Source of the DNA: Eucalyptus grandis
Taxonomy: Eukaryota > Streptophyta > Magnoliopsida > Myrtales > Myrtaceae
Direction: 5' to 3'
Assembly: GCF_016545825.1 (NCBI RefSeq)
Contig: NC_052617.1
Span: 4,856,600-4,920,599 of the forward strand
Length of the DNA: 64,000 bases
The stretch's first letter is position 1. Each line of letters opens with the position of its first letter. A model generated the notes under the pieces. The model made no database searches, was not told the origin of the DNA, and saw nothing but the letters and a program-made list of their open reading frames with translations. Below are positions 1-15,619 of the stretch, in pieces. Both the position numbers and the translations under genes were made by a program.

Positions 1-1
1 A

Positions 2-1057
2 ATGGAGAATAGCCATCATTCCTCCGCGGAATCCGCCGCCCCTAGCGCCGAGCACTACCTCAAGCACCTCAACAAGATGTCTCACAAGATCTCCAAGCCC
101 CCGCTCAAGAAGCACCCTCTGGACTCGCTTCCGAATCAGCCCGATCAGTCCCTGACCCAGAGTCCAGCCGCGGTCAACCAGAACCAGCCGGCCCAGCAGC
201 TTCAGGCGCCGCCTCCGCCCCAGCCGCCGCAGCAGCCGCCCGTGTACAACATCAACAAGAACGACTTCCGCGACGTCGTCCAGAAGCTCACCGGCTCGTC
301 CGCCCACGAAAGAGCCCCCACCCCGCCGCCGCCGCAGCCGCCGCAGCCGCCGCAGCAGCAGCAGCAGCAACTGCCGGTTCAAGCTTCGAAGCCGCCGAGC
401 TCTCGGCTGCACCGGATCCGGCCTCCGCCCCTGGTGCAGCTCATCAACCGCCCCAACGGCCTCGTTTCGCAGCAACAGCAGCAGCAGCAGCAGCAATCGT
501 CCATGCTGAATCCGAACATGCTGCACCCCATGAACTCCTTGAACGCGACTATGAACCCCAACCACGTCATTAGCTCCGGCTTCAACCCGATGGGAAGACC
601 GGCAGCGCCCCTTTCGCCACTGCCGCCGCTCCCGTCCGTACACGCGGCGGCGGAATCGCCCGTATCCGCCTACATGCGGCGCCTTCAGAGCTCGATGCCC
701 GCCGTGGATCCCAGACCCGACCAGTTCACCGGGTTCGGCCCGCTGGCTCCCCTGGCCTCGCCCCGGTGGAGCAATTTGGCTCCTCCTCCGCCGCCGCAGC
801 AGCAGCAGCAGCAGCAGCAGCAGGTGGCGGCGGCTCCCGGCGAGGGTTCGATCCCTACTCCACCCGAACCGGCGGCACAGCTGCAGCTCCCGCCGTATTC
901 GCCGATGCCATTCGGGTGCTTGAACTCGCCACGGTCTGGCTACCCTCTGCTCTCCCCGGGGTTCCTGTTCTCGCCGACGTCGGGGCAGCTCGGGTTTCCG
1001 CAGCTCCCTCTGTCTCCTACGGTGCCCGTGCCCAGCCCTAGAGACAGAGGACTTTAG
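2..1057 (+). CDS. IKU1: VQ-motif protein, HAIKU1 (IKU1/VQ14)-like
   Basis: This is a single-exon gene of 351 residues; its ATG is at base 2, so the promoter lies outside the window. The diagnostic VQ motif (FxxxVQxLTG; here FRDVVQKLTG) is at residues 89-98. The N-terminus has the stretch SAEHYLKHLNKMSHKISKP typical of HAIKU1-type VQ proteins, and the rest is Pro/Gln/Ser-rich low-complexity sequence ending in a PLSP/PSPR-rich tail. Known for the family: VQ proteins are nuclear cofactors of WRKY transcription factors, and Arabidopsis IKU1 controls endosperm growth and seed size with the IKU2 kinase and the WRKY MINI3. Odd point: three pure polyGln tracts encoded by CAG runs. The family call is firm. 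Orthology to IKU1 rather than another long VQ protein is inferred from length and N-terminal context. Confidence 0.88.
   Translation: MENSHHSSAESAAPSAEHYLKHLNKMSHKISKPPLKKHPLDSLPNQPDQSLTQSPAAVNQNQPAQQLQAPPPPQPPQQPPVYNINKNDFRDVVQKLTGSSAHERAPTPPPPQPPQPPQQQQQQLPVQASKPPSSRLHRIRPPPLVQLINRPNGLVSQQQQQQQQQSSMLNPNMLHPMNSLNATMNPNHVISSGFNPMGRPAAPLSPLPPLPSVHAAAESPVSAYMRRLQSSMPAVDPRPDQFTGFGPLAPLASPRWSNLAPPPPPQQQQQQQQQVAAAPGEGSIPTPPEPAAQLQLPPYSPMPFGCLNSPRSGYPLLSPGFLFSPTSGQLGFPQLPLSPTVPVPSPRDRGL
470..495 (+). repeat. CAG/CAA trinucleotide run coding polyGln
   Basis: A nearly pure CAG run inside the VQ gene encodes about nine Gln residues. Similar runs lie at about 353-370 and 796-823. Being codon-phase microsatellites, they can vary in length between alleles without a frameshift. 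Confidence 0.9.
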
Positions 1058-3575
1058 TCACGGCCCGGTTCGAGGTTTAGAGGTTAAGGTTAAGCCGTCG
1101 CAGGGAAGAAGAAGATTGCCAAAAGTCTCTGTTTTCAAGGAGGGGGGTAGTGGTGTACATTGTCGGGAGGATAGGGAGGTTAGTCGATTTACCATTGTTG
1201 ATTTTGTTCGAATTTGGCTGATGCTAGACTGCGTGTAAAACGGACATCAAAGACATGAAACAGTATTCGATCGTTGGTTTACTTTTTACGGAAACTCTTG
1301 GGGGGGCTGTCATTGTCGTGAAAACACTCAATTATGCAGATTCCAGGAGGCTTTCGGGCTTTCTGTTTACGATTCTTTTCTTGGATGAATGGGAAATGAT
1401 TTATTTCACCCGTGCGCACTCAATTATGGAACGCGTCTCGTGTTTGCAACACGGTTTATGCAAAGGGCAGCGAGAAGTGTTTCATGGTTTCTTGGTTAAT
1501 CCGAAAGCGATTATCCCCCCCACCTTAGCACTTACCTCCTTTAGATGGTCTGTTGCACCTTAAAGCAGGAAGACTAGACATATAGGGTGCACATAGGAAT
1601 CACATCCCTTTTGTCGGATTTGAAGTACGGGGACTGCGGCAAGGTTTATTTTCCCCTCCCCCCCACCGCAATTTGCCGTCAGTGCCCTTTGAAAGGCGAG
1701 CCTTTCTCAATAATGCGGATTCCCTCTCGCCCTGTGGAAAACACGGCTGCCAAAGTAAATGAATTATTGTCTGGTGTGGGGTGGCCGCTTTATGTGTTTT
1801 TTTTTATTGAGCAAGACCGCTTTATGTGTTTAAAGGACCGTTTTTCATTGGGCAAATGGGCACATTTTTGCTTTGTCGTCCTTTATGAAGACTGAAGTCA
1901 AAAGACACAATCTTACTTTGGTCCTTTCCAAGCAATCAAAGTTGATATGACTACCGACTTTAGTGTTTAGTAGACTGGCCTCTCCTATCGGCTTTGCAGG
2001 TGAAGGAAGACCTCCGACCAAGCATTTTCACGCGAGTGAATATTCTAGTTGCATATCGATCCTCGAGAAGGTTTGTACCATAGCCCGGACACCTTTGTGT
2101 TTGCATTAGTGATCCCGAGTTACTTGCATACTAACTGGACCGATGTAGGGTCGATATCATTTGCAACGTCTCAGTACAACATTTTGCATGTTTTGGAAAT
2201 GAGAACATCCTTAGAAAATGAGGGAGATTGCATTCCCATTCATTTCCATATGTTTGTGCGTTATGAGTTTTAAAGTTTTTTTTGGTCGAAAATGAATTTT
2301 CAAGTTGGTTGGTGAAACAACGTGGGTAGAAATTACTGAGAGAACTCACCAAAGTCCAAGCGTAATTTAAGCCTATTTGACAATTCTAATTTGTAGACAG
2401 GAGGTACAAGGGATGCCCTTGCACAGATCACGCACACCTTCATGTATACATGAGAAACTATTTACGTTATCACGTCCGTATCTAAATTACTAATCTATTA
2501 CTCAAGAAGCAGTAATCCACTTACACTCTGTTTATATTAATTACATCTATATGCCATTTCTATATTCAGGCAAAGTATCGATCGATCCACAGCTGCCGGT
2601 GGACAGCAATATAGACTTTTATAAACCTTAGCTATCTACTTGACGTAAAGGTTAACGAGCGACAAAGGTCAAAAACTGTGAATTGACTCCAACCATAATC
2701 TGTGGATTTTATAGAGAACGAATTTTTTTTTTTGACTCTTATAGAGAACGAATTTGAACAAATGCTACCCGTCCAAGATAGTAGTCCTGTCAGAGCGGAC
2801 AACTCGTTGCATCGTGAGTCAAGGAGTCACTCTCACCTTAAATCAAGGCCCTTAGGAAATATGGCCGCAAAAGAGAAGATCACCACGTTTAAAGACACTC
2901 CATAACTTCAAAAAGGATGATGAGAAAATCTAAAGTGGAACGGAACTGCAACTGCCGCGGAGGGCCATAATGATCCTCCAACATTTTTAATTAAAATATT
3001 CATATATTGTAGGGTAATAATGTGAAATTTGATCGGTAACCAAGTACTAGTCAAGCAAAGTTTCAAAGTATGGAAAAGCATTCATACTTTCATATGATGT
3101 AAATGCACGAACCAAGTACTACTGGGACATAAAGTATGAAAGGTCCACCCACTGAGCTAGCACACGTCAACCACCAGATCCTTAAAGCTAAATTTATCGA
3201 GGAAATTGTCAGTAGACATGTCTAAAAGTCGAGCAACATTCGGGAACATTAAGATTCCACCAAACATTTTCTAGTACTAAAGATTGATAGCACATCGAAT
3301 CAAATATCTTGTTGACAAAGAAAGAAGATATCATCAGTCACATAGTCATATGAATAATCTAATAGAAGGGATCTGTTGAAGCTCCATGCCTCCAAGAAAA
3401 ATAAGGCACAATTGATAGCACATGAGGAGATTGATGAGACAAACTAAAGTCAGAAACAAATAAAAAGAGACGATGATGCCTCCAACTTCGGAATAAAAGA
3501 GAAATCAGCAACAAGCACCTTCTCCAAGTAAAAACATTGAATGGAGAAATTTGACAGCGAGCAATGGTCAAGACC
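1058..3575. other. Intergenic: 3' flank of VQ gene and 3' flank of 14-3-3
   Basis: No ORF here resembles a known protein; the longest open frames (about 100 codons) have no recognisable domains. The left part should hold the VQ gene 3' UTR and the right part the 14-3-3 3' UTR. I see no clear repeat or RNA gene. Confidence 0.6.
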
Positions 3576-5250
<1,675 letters not shown>

Positions 5251-5347
5251 TGCTGCTCGCTCGCTGCTCGCCGGGGCTTCTAGATCTGGAACTGGGGGAG
5301 GGGGGATTTGGGGGGTTCTCTTCTTCCTCTTTCGGTTTTTTCGATTT

Positions 5348-5390
5348 CCTGATCTTTTTTTTTCTTTTTTTTTTTTTTTTTTTTTTTTCC
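5348..5390. repeat. T-rich homopolymer tract in 14-3-3 5' leader
   Basis: An almost pure poly-T stretch (poly-A on the transcribed strand) lies about 100-140 bp upstream of the 14-3-3 ATG. It is followed by a short GA run at about 5417-5430. It is probably in the 5' UTR or core promoter. Confidence 0.8.
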
Positions 5391-8200
5391 TGGTGATTTC
5401 TTCGAGAGCGTTTGGCGGAGAGAGAGAGAGAGGTTTTTATCGTTGAGGGTGGGAGGAGGGGGGTTAATTTTGGGAGGAGTGGTGGGGGCGATGATTGCGG
5501 TTTCGTCGAGATTCAGAGGACCGATCTGAGCCGTCGGTTTAGAGAGAGAGTGAGGGAGAGATGGGTTATGCGGGGAACGGAATTGACAGCCTGTACTTTT
5601 TGGTGACGAGCTCCGTTGCCGGCCCCCGCTGGACGGTCGTGGGCCGGATTGTGGATCGGGCTCTCGATCGGCCAATGAGTAATCATCGGACAAAGAAAGT
5701 TTTCGAAATTCTTTCTTTTTCTTTCTTTTCTGGTCGAAGTTTCTTTTCGGGCTTTATTAGCATGACAATTTTTATAAGAATAAGTGAACCACTAGTTCTT
5801 GAAAGAGTGGATCTCACGATATTTATAATTTCTTGTTTATTAATTTTTATGGTTCGGAATAAATTATAATTTCCACGATAGATTAAAGTTTGTTGCGTGA
5901 TCATTTCTCTTTTCGAAATTCGGTTAGTGAGTGTTCGTGATCCCCCTTCTCTCTCTCCCCATGTAAGGAAGGGTTTCGACGAAGTAGCTTTTGGAAGGTA
6001 GAACGGGCAGGGTTCAAGATGGCCAGCAGGCTGTGCCGGTGGCCTTCGACACAGCACAAGCCCATGTCAAGCCAGCCCTGGGCCGCTGCCTAGGCCGACC
6101 TGGGCTCAAAGTTTTGTTTTTTTGGTAGACTCGCCTGGGAAGGGAACCGGTACGACAGTGCTCGGCCGAAGCTAGAAGGGAGCAACACAAACCGCTCCGG
6201 ATTTACACATATACACCCACTTTTGTCCAAGAGCACGTTTCCTTTGCTCATCATGGCATCAGTACCGTGTATTGACCGCAACTATTCTGTTGTCTCGACG
6301 CCCACTTTTGTCCAAGGCATACGAAATCCTGATATCATACATGCACGTGTCTGATGTCTATGAGTTTATTATAGTCAGGCAACAGCCAAAAAAAAAGTCC
6401 TAAAATTCTCCGACGTTGTCTTTTTAATCCGGGGGCATGGCCGCATGGGCTTGAAGACTCGATCGCTTGGAAGACCATGGAATACCATGTAATCTCCATA
6501 AGTTAATTATATTCACCCGCCGCCCCAAAAAGAGCAATCATGGTCCGATGATCCCATGCCGTTGCCATATGATTCTGCAGACACATCAATTCGTTGCGAA
6601 AAAATAACCAATGGGAAAGGAATTTCCGGCAACATGCTACAACTTACAGACTACCTATGCCCATGAGAAACAGGAAACGGCCGTTTGTTTCGTGCTCAAA
6701 CGTGAGGAACGTCCTTGTTATTATGCCCACGGGACACACCGTCTCTTTTATTATCCGCCAATGAAATCACTGCCTCACGCATTTGGTATTTACTATTTTA
6801 TGGAGTCCGTAAATACTTATTCAGTTCAACGTCTTGTTTTTCACTACACGGGATATCCAAACTTTTACGACTAAACTAGATTATTTCCTTGATGTATGAA
6901 GCCGGCTCGTCCTTGTGTACTTGACTTGCAAGATGATCGATAAGATCTAAGATTCAGACATACAAAAGTACAGATGCAACAACTTACTTCTTTTGCATTT
7001 ATTGACGACAATCTTGTATAAGTTCCATTTTAGTTGACTATCTTTACAGTAATGTCAATTAAAGCCATTGCGTTTCTGAATAGATTAGGCTACAAATTAA
7101 GGAAAACTTAGCTAAAATTGAAACTCAAATAAAAATATTTCGCATTGGCAAAAGACCTTGCCTCATCAGGCTAGATGGGAGGCATGGCAATCTCTTAGTT
7201 ATAATTGTCCAAAAAATTATAAAAAAACCTATTGTTGGGCACCAATTCGATCTTATAGTTTTTAATTTTGTCAATTTATTCTTTAACATTTTGATAATTT
7301 GCCAATGTGGTCACTTTTTGTCTAAAAACTGCTAACGTAGTGATCATGACACATAGGATGGTCGACATTCACTCACTGATTTTTGGCTAAAATAGAAGGA
7401 CTATATTGATCATTTTTCAAGAGATTAGGGGCTAATTTAGTAATTTTAAAAAGTTTAGACGAAAACGGTGATCGTACAACAAGTCTTTGACTTTTTGAAC
7501 TATTTTCCCATTTCTCCAACTACATAATAAATGTAAAGAAAAAAGGAAGATGATGGTCTATTGTTAGACAGATAACACGTAACCGACCATAGAAAACTAG
7601 CCAGTTCCATCATTGGGGTGGGAACGTCAAAATCCCTCCCATTTTAACGAGACTAAATAGTAACATTACGACTCACGAACCAGCGTTGCCATCTAGTGGG
7701 TGCGCGTGGCCTGCTGTTTGAAGCATCTCCACCCAAAATTCCAAAAACAGGTTGCAAATTACCGGCAGCGGTGGGGCGGATCCCTTCCCCTTTCCGGTCA
7801 AAAATACCTCTTTTAGGCCACGTATTAAGCAACCCACCGGCCAAATCAAGCCAATCACCCTCCATTTTTCCCAATCCTGACCTCACCATATTCACAAAAA
7901 CCCACGTTCGACGAGGGAATATAAACATTTCACTCCATGATTCACGCACTCCAACTCTTTACGGCCCCGGCTTTTTTAGCCCATCATCTGTAAAACTTCT
8001 TCAAACGTAGGGCCAAGCGAGGAGCGAGCCCACCGTAAGGGCTAAAAGAAAGAGTCAAGGCGAGAGCCCCAGGTTTCGCCCACTTTGCGACGTGGGTTTT
8101 GTGCCTTACCGCTCCTGGAAGTCTATCCGTCTATTAAAGGTCGCAAGCCACCGCCCGAAAATGGTAGTGATGACAGCACAATAATAATTCCAGACAGGAA
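5391..8200. other. Intergenic: divergent promoter region between 14-3-3 and PCO genes
   Basis: This interval lies between two divergently transcribed genes and should contain both promoters. No ORF has a recognisable domain; an 87-codon frame at 6611-6874 looks like chance. An AT-rich stretch at about 7190-7500 resembles the degraded inside of the MULE-like repeat family seen at 43.7, 49.9 and 57.5 kb, but ends are not clear. Confidence 0.5.
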
Positions 8201-9920
8201 ATGGCGATGGAGGATAGAACCAGGACCAAAGTTCAGATGCTCTACGATGCCTGTAACGAGGTGTTTTCTTCTCATAAAGAACGGCTTCCCACCTTTCAAC
8301 AGATCCACTGGCTCAAAACTCTCATGGGTATTGTCTTGTTTTGTTCTTTCTAGGTTGTTCTGTCCTTCTTCTTCTCCGTTTTCTAGGGTTGTTCTTACGA
8401 GGATCGGTGTTTTTCTCTCTCTCTCTCTGTGCCGCAGCATCAATGGAAGCAGTGGACGTCGGGATCGACAAGTTCGGCCCAGGATCTCCCCCGTCGAGCC
8501 CCGATTGGCCAAAAGAACAGATGAGCTCGCTGGAGGTGTCGAAGATAACGTACATACACGTGCATGAGTGCGATGATTTCTCCGTAAGTCCCAGTGCTTT
8601 TATGCACGTGTAATTACGCGCGACGAGATTGACATTGGTTCTAGATTTGTTCATAAGAACAAGAACATGAATGCGACACGCATCTGATCGGGTGTCTGTT
8701 CTATCTGTCCGCAGATCGGCGTGTTTTGCTTCCCCGCCGGAGCGACGTTCCCGCTGCACGACCACCCGGGGATGACGGTCCTGAGCAAACTGCTCTACGG
8801 ATCGATGTATGTGAAGGCCTACGACTGGGTTAAAGTAGATGAATCAAATGCGAGAACGAGTACGGATCCTCTCCATTTCTGTGTGCACTGCTTTAGATTT
8901 GCGTTAGAAATTCTGGAGATGCTTCGCCAAGAAGCATGTCTTGGTGTCCCCGCAGGGGTTGACTTGACGAACGACTGGCTGGTTGAATTTTGAGGCATGA
9001 TGACGGATGGTGGATTGATGGTGTGGATCCTTTTGCTGTGCAAAAGGGGTTGACCGAAGGAACAAAAGAAGTCCTAGGCAAAACTCGTTAATCCAGTCAT
9101 TGCTAGCTTGAGATTGGATAAACAGCTAGCTTGACCATCGAAACCATTGACAATCCTTTCCACTGAATTCACAAAAGCACATAGGTTGAATTTATTTTCT
9201 TAAGGTCATGATGCATGATTTGCAAAACATATGTCGACGGCTCATCGCTTATGTATCAATGCTTGATAATTATTAGATTTAGATGTGTGATGCTACATTA
9301 ATCGTGGCAGTCGGCATAATGAAAAGCTATAGGTAGATCTACCCATCAGACTAACGATAGAGATACTAAAATGGAATTGAACATGCCATGCTAGTTTTCG
9401 AGAACATATTAGAAGGTTATTTAGCATCACGGTTACTCCTATATACCGATCGATAAAAGAAATGAAACAAATTGAATGTTTTTACTGTGTTGGTGAGTGC
9501 AGTTGGATTAGCGGGGACGGTGAAGGACGGAGTGATGAGGTCGCCGTGCGAGACGTCGGTTCTCTTCCCAAGAAGCGGCGGCAACATCCATTGCTTCACC
9601 GCCTTGACGCCTTGCGCGATCCTGGACGTGTTGTCCCCTCCTTACTCTGAAGAGCTCGGAAGGCCTTCCACTTACTTCCTCGAGTTCCCCATCCCTTCTC
9701 TTCCAGGTAATCGATCACTCTCCACGCCTCTCTACAGTCTCTAATGCGACGACATTTACCTTGCGATCAAAGGCGGCAAGCGATTGACAAGGCTCGTGAA
9801 TGTTTCGAATCAGCAGGTTATGTGGTGCTCGAGGAAAGGGACTTGCCAGAAGATTTAGAAGTTGCCGGAGCGCCGTACCTTGGACCTCCGGTCGTCACGG
9901 TGGAGGACGATCTTTGTTGA
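8201..9920 (+). CDS. PCO: Plant cysteine oxidase (PCO1/2/3-type thiol dioxygenase)
   Basis: Five exons: 8201-8327, 8438-8583, 8715-8859, 9503-9706 and 9817-9920, giving 241 residues with all phases consistent. The cupin core reads [20 protein letters not shown] with iron ligands His106 and His108, and [23 protein letters not shown] with the third ligand His169. The end ([15 protein letters not shown]) matches the PCO1/2 subgroup. Known role: PCOs use O2 to oxidise N-terminal Cys of ERF-VII factors and VRN2, marking them for Arg/N-degron proteolysis, so they act as the plant's oxygen sensors. The start was chosen because ATG GCG ATG GAG opens the frame into the conserved [12 protein letters not shown] segment; an internal Met at 8207 is an alternative. 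The sequence predicts an active enzyme. The splice between exons 3 and 4 is my inference from phase and homology. Confidence 0.93.
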
Positions 9921-11467
9921 CTGGATCAGCACATGTACATCACCATCCTAATGCAAATATGGTGTGCCTTTCCGTGTGGACATGTAAATACATAGGGAAC
10001 GAGAAGTTATATATACTGCGGGTGCGAGATCCCTGCAGGCTGTCGAGTTCACTTTGCTTTGGTTCTTCAGCTGCTACTTTTTTCTTTTTTTTTTTGGGCT
10101 TTTGTCCTTACCTGATTTTCAATCACGACCATCAAGGGCACAAAATTTTACCACTTCGACTCAATGTCCAGTCGGTCCCCAAAAAAAAGTACTGTACTTT
10201 TTCTATAATTTGAGGTTAAAAACTCAGATTAAGCTACCTAAAACTTATAAAAGATCTTACTAGTCGCGTGAATTGATTAAATTCAAGCACTTGATCTATC
10301 CTGCGACCCAATTTATATGCAAATGGTGGAAATTAGAACATGTTAAATTCAATTCCTGCTCTTTAAATCCAGTCGAACACTTGACAAGCAGCCCAACCCT
10401 GGGGGTGTACTATTTTTGGGCTATTTTAAATAGGTGAAGCTCCATCACACATATTAGAAATATTTAAGGTATTTATTTGATTCTTCATATCTCTCAAAAT
10501 TATACATATATTTTTCTATCAGCGCATTAGAAGTGAGTAAAGAATGGTTCAAACTTTTAAATTGAAGCAAACCAAACTAAACGGTTTTTTATGGTTCGAT
10601 TCCATTCAAGAGCACTTTTTTGAAAATACAGTTGGTTTGGTTTGAACTCTTTGAAACTATATGGAATCCTGAAACATATTATATAACCTATTAATTTTTA
10701 ATTTTTTTTACCCATGAAGTAGTGATTTAAAAAAAAAATAGAAGTAAATTATGAATTGTTGTAGTGCAGACTTTGGTTCTTTCATCAATTTAATGCTCGT
10801 TCTAAGGTAGTTAGGGAGTTTAAGCTCAAGAATTTACAAATTATGGAAGAAGAAGAAGAAGAAATGGTCCGCATTGATTCGGATTGGTTCCTAACTATTG
10901 TAAAGTTTAGTTTGGTTCACTCTTTTTGAAGCTGTATCTATGTAGTTTGATACGGTCCAATGTCCAAACCACACAGTACTCGCTCCTAATCATGGGAGAA
11001 TTATACGCTCAAATATTGCAAGGCTCCTTATCATGTCCTAAAATAACGATGGGTTGAATATGATTAGATGGGCCGGACGTGGGATTAAACGCCGGTTCGC
11101 TTTTGCTTTAGAGGGAAGAAAAAGAAGATTTAAGTTTTCACTTTTTCCATGGAAGACTTCGTACCGTGACCTCCAAAATTGCCCAAGTTCTCCTCTCTCT
11201 CTCTCTCTCGCGGGCGTGCACGCTCAGCTGCCCACCCACGCACAAACCAGCAGGCCTCGACGAGGACTGGCGCGGCCGTCTGGACCATGGAGTCGAGGTC
11301 AATATACCATGGGCGATCCTTGATCTGAGACCATAGCCGGCCAACAGAGGACTTGACGAGGTCGCCATGGTTTTCTGTCACCTCTACTTTTGGGGTCAGA
11401 AGGACATGGGCAATCCCGGATGGAAACAAGGACGGGATTCAGTGGACGCGATATGGCAGAGGGATGT

Positions 11468-11502
<35 letters not shown>

Positions 11503-12386
11503 AGGGAGGAGGAGGAGCATCCATGGTGGGTGCCTTTTGCGGTGGCAGCCAAGGGGCCTATGGTATGGCGTGAAAAATAAGAAAACCGACAAACGAATTT
11601 ATAGGGAGGAAAGGAACACGGCGATATTGCAAAAGAGTTGCACAACACTATTTTAAATAAAGGCGTTAGGATTATGAGCGAGGGAGAAGAGAGCTAGAGA
11701 TACCACGAACAAATATAAATTATATTTCTAAAAGCGGTAGATGCAAAGTGATTAGTTTTATAGAAACTCATCTTGTTTTCCATTGCTAGAGATATGACCA
11801 TCAAAAAGAAATTGCATTTCTAAAAGAAGTAGATGCAAGGAGATTAGTTTTATAGAAACTTACCTTCATTTTCTTTTTTTTTTTTTTTTTGCCTTTTCCT
11901 ATTACAGAGCTTTAAAGTGGTCATTTCATCAATCGTGACAAAAATAACCAAATTGCTGCAAAGTAAGGGTGTATAATACTTGTTTAGTTTCAAGGATTTA
12001 ACTGGATGAAATAATTATGGAAGCGAATAATAAATATATGTGCATTTATATTGTGAAAAATCAACAATTTGAAAAATATTGTTTTAGATAATCAATTATA
12101 TTGCCTTCATAAATAAATGAATGAGAAATATCTTAACATAGATACTTTCCGTCAACTAAGTTTTATAAGTGGTATGAACAACTATTTTCAAGAAAAATCT
12201 TTTGAAAATTTTAATTTTCCAGAAAATAAGCGAACCCAAGGATTTTTTTTTTTTTTTTTTTTTGCTGTTCGAAAGAAATAGTACAAGTTCTTCGACAGAA
12301 TAACCCAAATTATCCATCTTTTTCACCAAAAAAAAAAAATAAAAATTTGTCCATCTTTAATTGGGTCGGATCAATTCGGGCCGCGC
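9921..12386. other. Intergenic: PCO 3' flank, degraded repeats
   Basis: AT-rich DNA with T tracts (about 11875-11890 and 12243-12263) and a GA microsatellite near 11469-11499. The stretch at about 10540-10960 is rich in GGTTC/GGTTTGG motifs on both strands, like the subterminal repeats of hAT-type elements, but no clean ends or TSD were found. A possible first-exon fragment at 11138-11368 is listed separately. Confidence 0.45.
11138..11368 (-). pseudogene. Possible orphan first exon with transit-peptide-like start
   Basis: Read on the minus strand from 11368, the frame starts MATSSSPLLAGYGLRSRIAH and continues Ser/Arg-rich and acid-poor for about 45 residues, like a chloroplast transit peptide. 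A GA-rich 5' leader (about 11469-11499) precedes it. The frame then decays into a GA-repeat-encoded Arg/Glu run, and no downstream exons of a plastid protein are visible to the left. It could be a relic or captured first exon, or chance. I do not recognise the parent gene. Confidence 0.25.
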
Positions 12387-12465
12387 GGCCCAAACAGATA
12401 CATTTGGTCGGCCGAGCCCACATCGCCTTATAAATATGACGCCACGAGCATTCGCAAAACCCTAA
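12387..12465 (+). promoter_or_regulatory. RPS6 core promoter: site II motifs, TATA box, telo box
   Basis: Two site II motifs (GGCCCA at 12387-12392, AGCCCA at 12415-12420) are followed by TATAAATA at 12429-12436 and a telo box AAACCCTAA at 12457-12465, about 90 bp before the ATG. In plants, site II (TCP-bound) plus telo box is the standard arrangement driving ribosomal protein genes in dividing cells. The motifs are seen directly; their function is inferred from that precedent. Confidence 0.8.
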
Positions 12466-12553
12466 TCGCAGAAGGCAGATTTTCGAGCTCCAGCGCAAGG
12501 GCAAACCCTCGGAGCCGCCTCTGCGCCGTCGCTTCCACCTCCCGGAGCCAAAA

Positions 12554-14514
<1,961 letters not shown>

Positions 14515-15619
14515 ACCCTCCTATTGTTTATGTCTGGAGTTTTGATTATGACTGCAGTTTACTTTTTAAGATTTTTGATGTTTGAAGTTCAATTTTGATG
14601 GTCGGGAGGTCATCTGGATTTACGACTCTTAGATACTTTGAAGTTTCTTCATCGTTATGGTACCTTGTCTGGTAAGAATGCCATGAGTTTCTCCCTATTT
14701 ACTGATCTACATTTTATATTAGACGGATGATTATTTTTCATCTTCGAATCATGGAGACACCTCTTGCTGTTTCTTAAATCCGTACCGACATTTGTGAGTT
14801 GGGATTTTGCTCACAGGGATCTGTGAGAAAGCCGGGGGTGCCAAAAAAAACTTCTCTCCACCGGCCAAAACTTGTCTTTTATATAACGTGAGAAAATAAA
14901 AGTTGCAATAGTGATGCAACGTTATCCATGCACTGGTCCATTAACTGTTAAAAAGTTGGAATATCTCTCCCTCTCTGTTGGTCCGGTCTCTTCTTTCCTT
15001 CTCTCTGCAACTCCAAGAAATCACACTCGAGTTCCACGGACTCGAGTTTCTCGCTCCTCTCGACGGCCACCTAAAATGGCCATGGGCAAAACAACCATCG
15101 TCCAGTCCAGCGGCGGGGAGGGTGGTTTTGCTCTGCACCTACGCCCTTCACGACTTCGCCCTCAAAGAGAAGAAAAAACTCATGAACCGGCATGCGAAAA
15201 AGCCCTAGCAGGGGCATCAAAGATTCAACATTGCGCCAGCAAACGAAGGGAAGAGGAAAGGAGCAGGAGATTGGAATTGGAACATTTTGGAGTAGGAGAA
15301 GAATAATCTAGGAGGTGGGTTTCAGACATTGAAGGTAAAGGAGGGAAATTTCTGGGGAAATCAATCGAGGGGCCAGATATCTTCGAGTTGAAGAGCAAAA
15401 GGATTTAAGGTTTCTTTGGGCAAAGAATTGGAGATTCTGCAGAAAAGAATATCGAGAGAGGAGGGGAGAAAGCGATGAAGTGGCGACGTGGTTTGTCAAA
15501 CGAGAGTAGAGGGGAAAGAGAGGCAGGCATCATCGCAGGCGTGAACGGGAGGGGAGAGAGCAAAGTAGAGTTTTCAGGGTGGGGAGAGAGACTTGCTGAT
15601 AGAGCCGACCCACAGCAGC
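14515..15619. other. Intergenic: RPS6 3' flank
   Basis: The first 150-200 bp should be the RPS6 3' UTR. The interval 14900-15600 has short overlapping frames on both strands with biased but unrecognisable composition. I see no RNA gene or clear transposon. Confidence 0.5.

Noticed and set aside
6611..6874. An 87-codon plus-strand frame between 14-3-3 and PCO
   Set aside because: No similarity to a known family, AT-rich composition and no promoter or splice context.
8085..8567. A 160-codon frame overlapping PCO exon 1
   Set aside because: Wrong frame relative to the conserved PCO sequence, and it crosses a clear splice donor.
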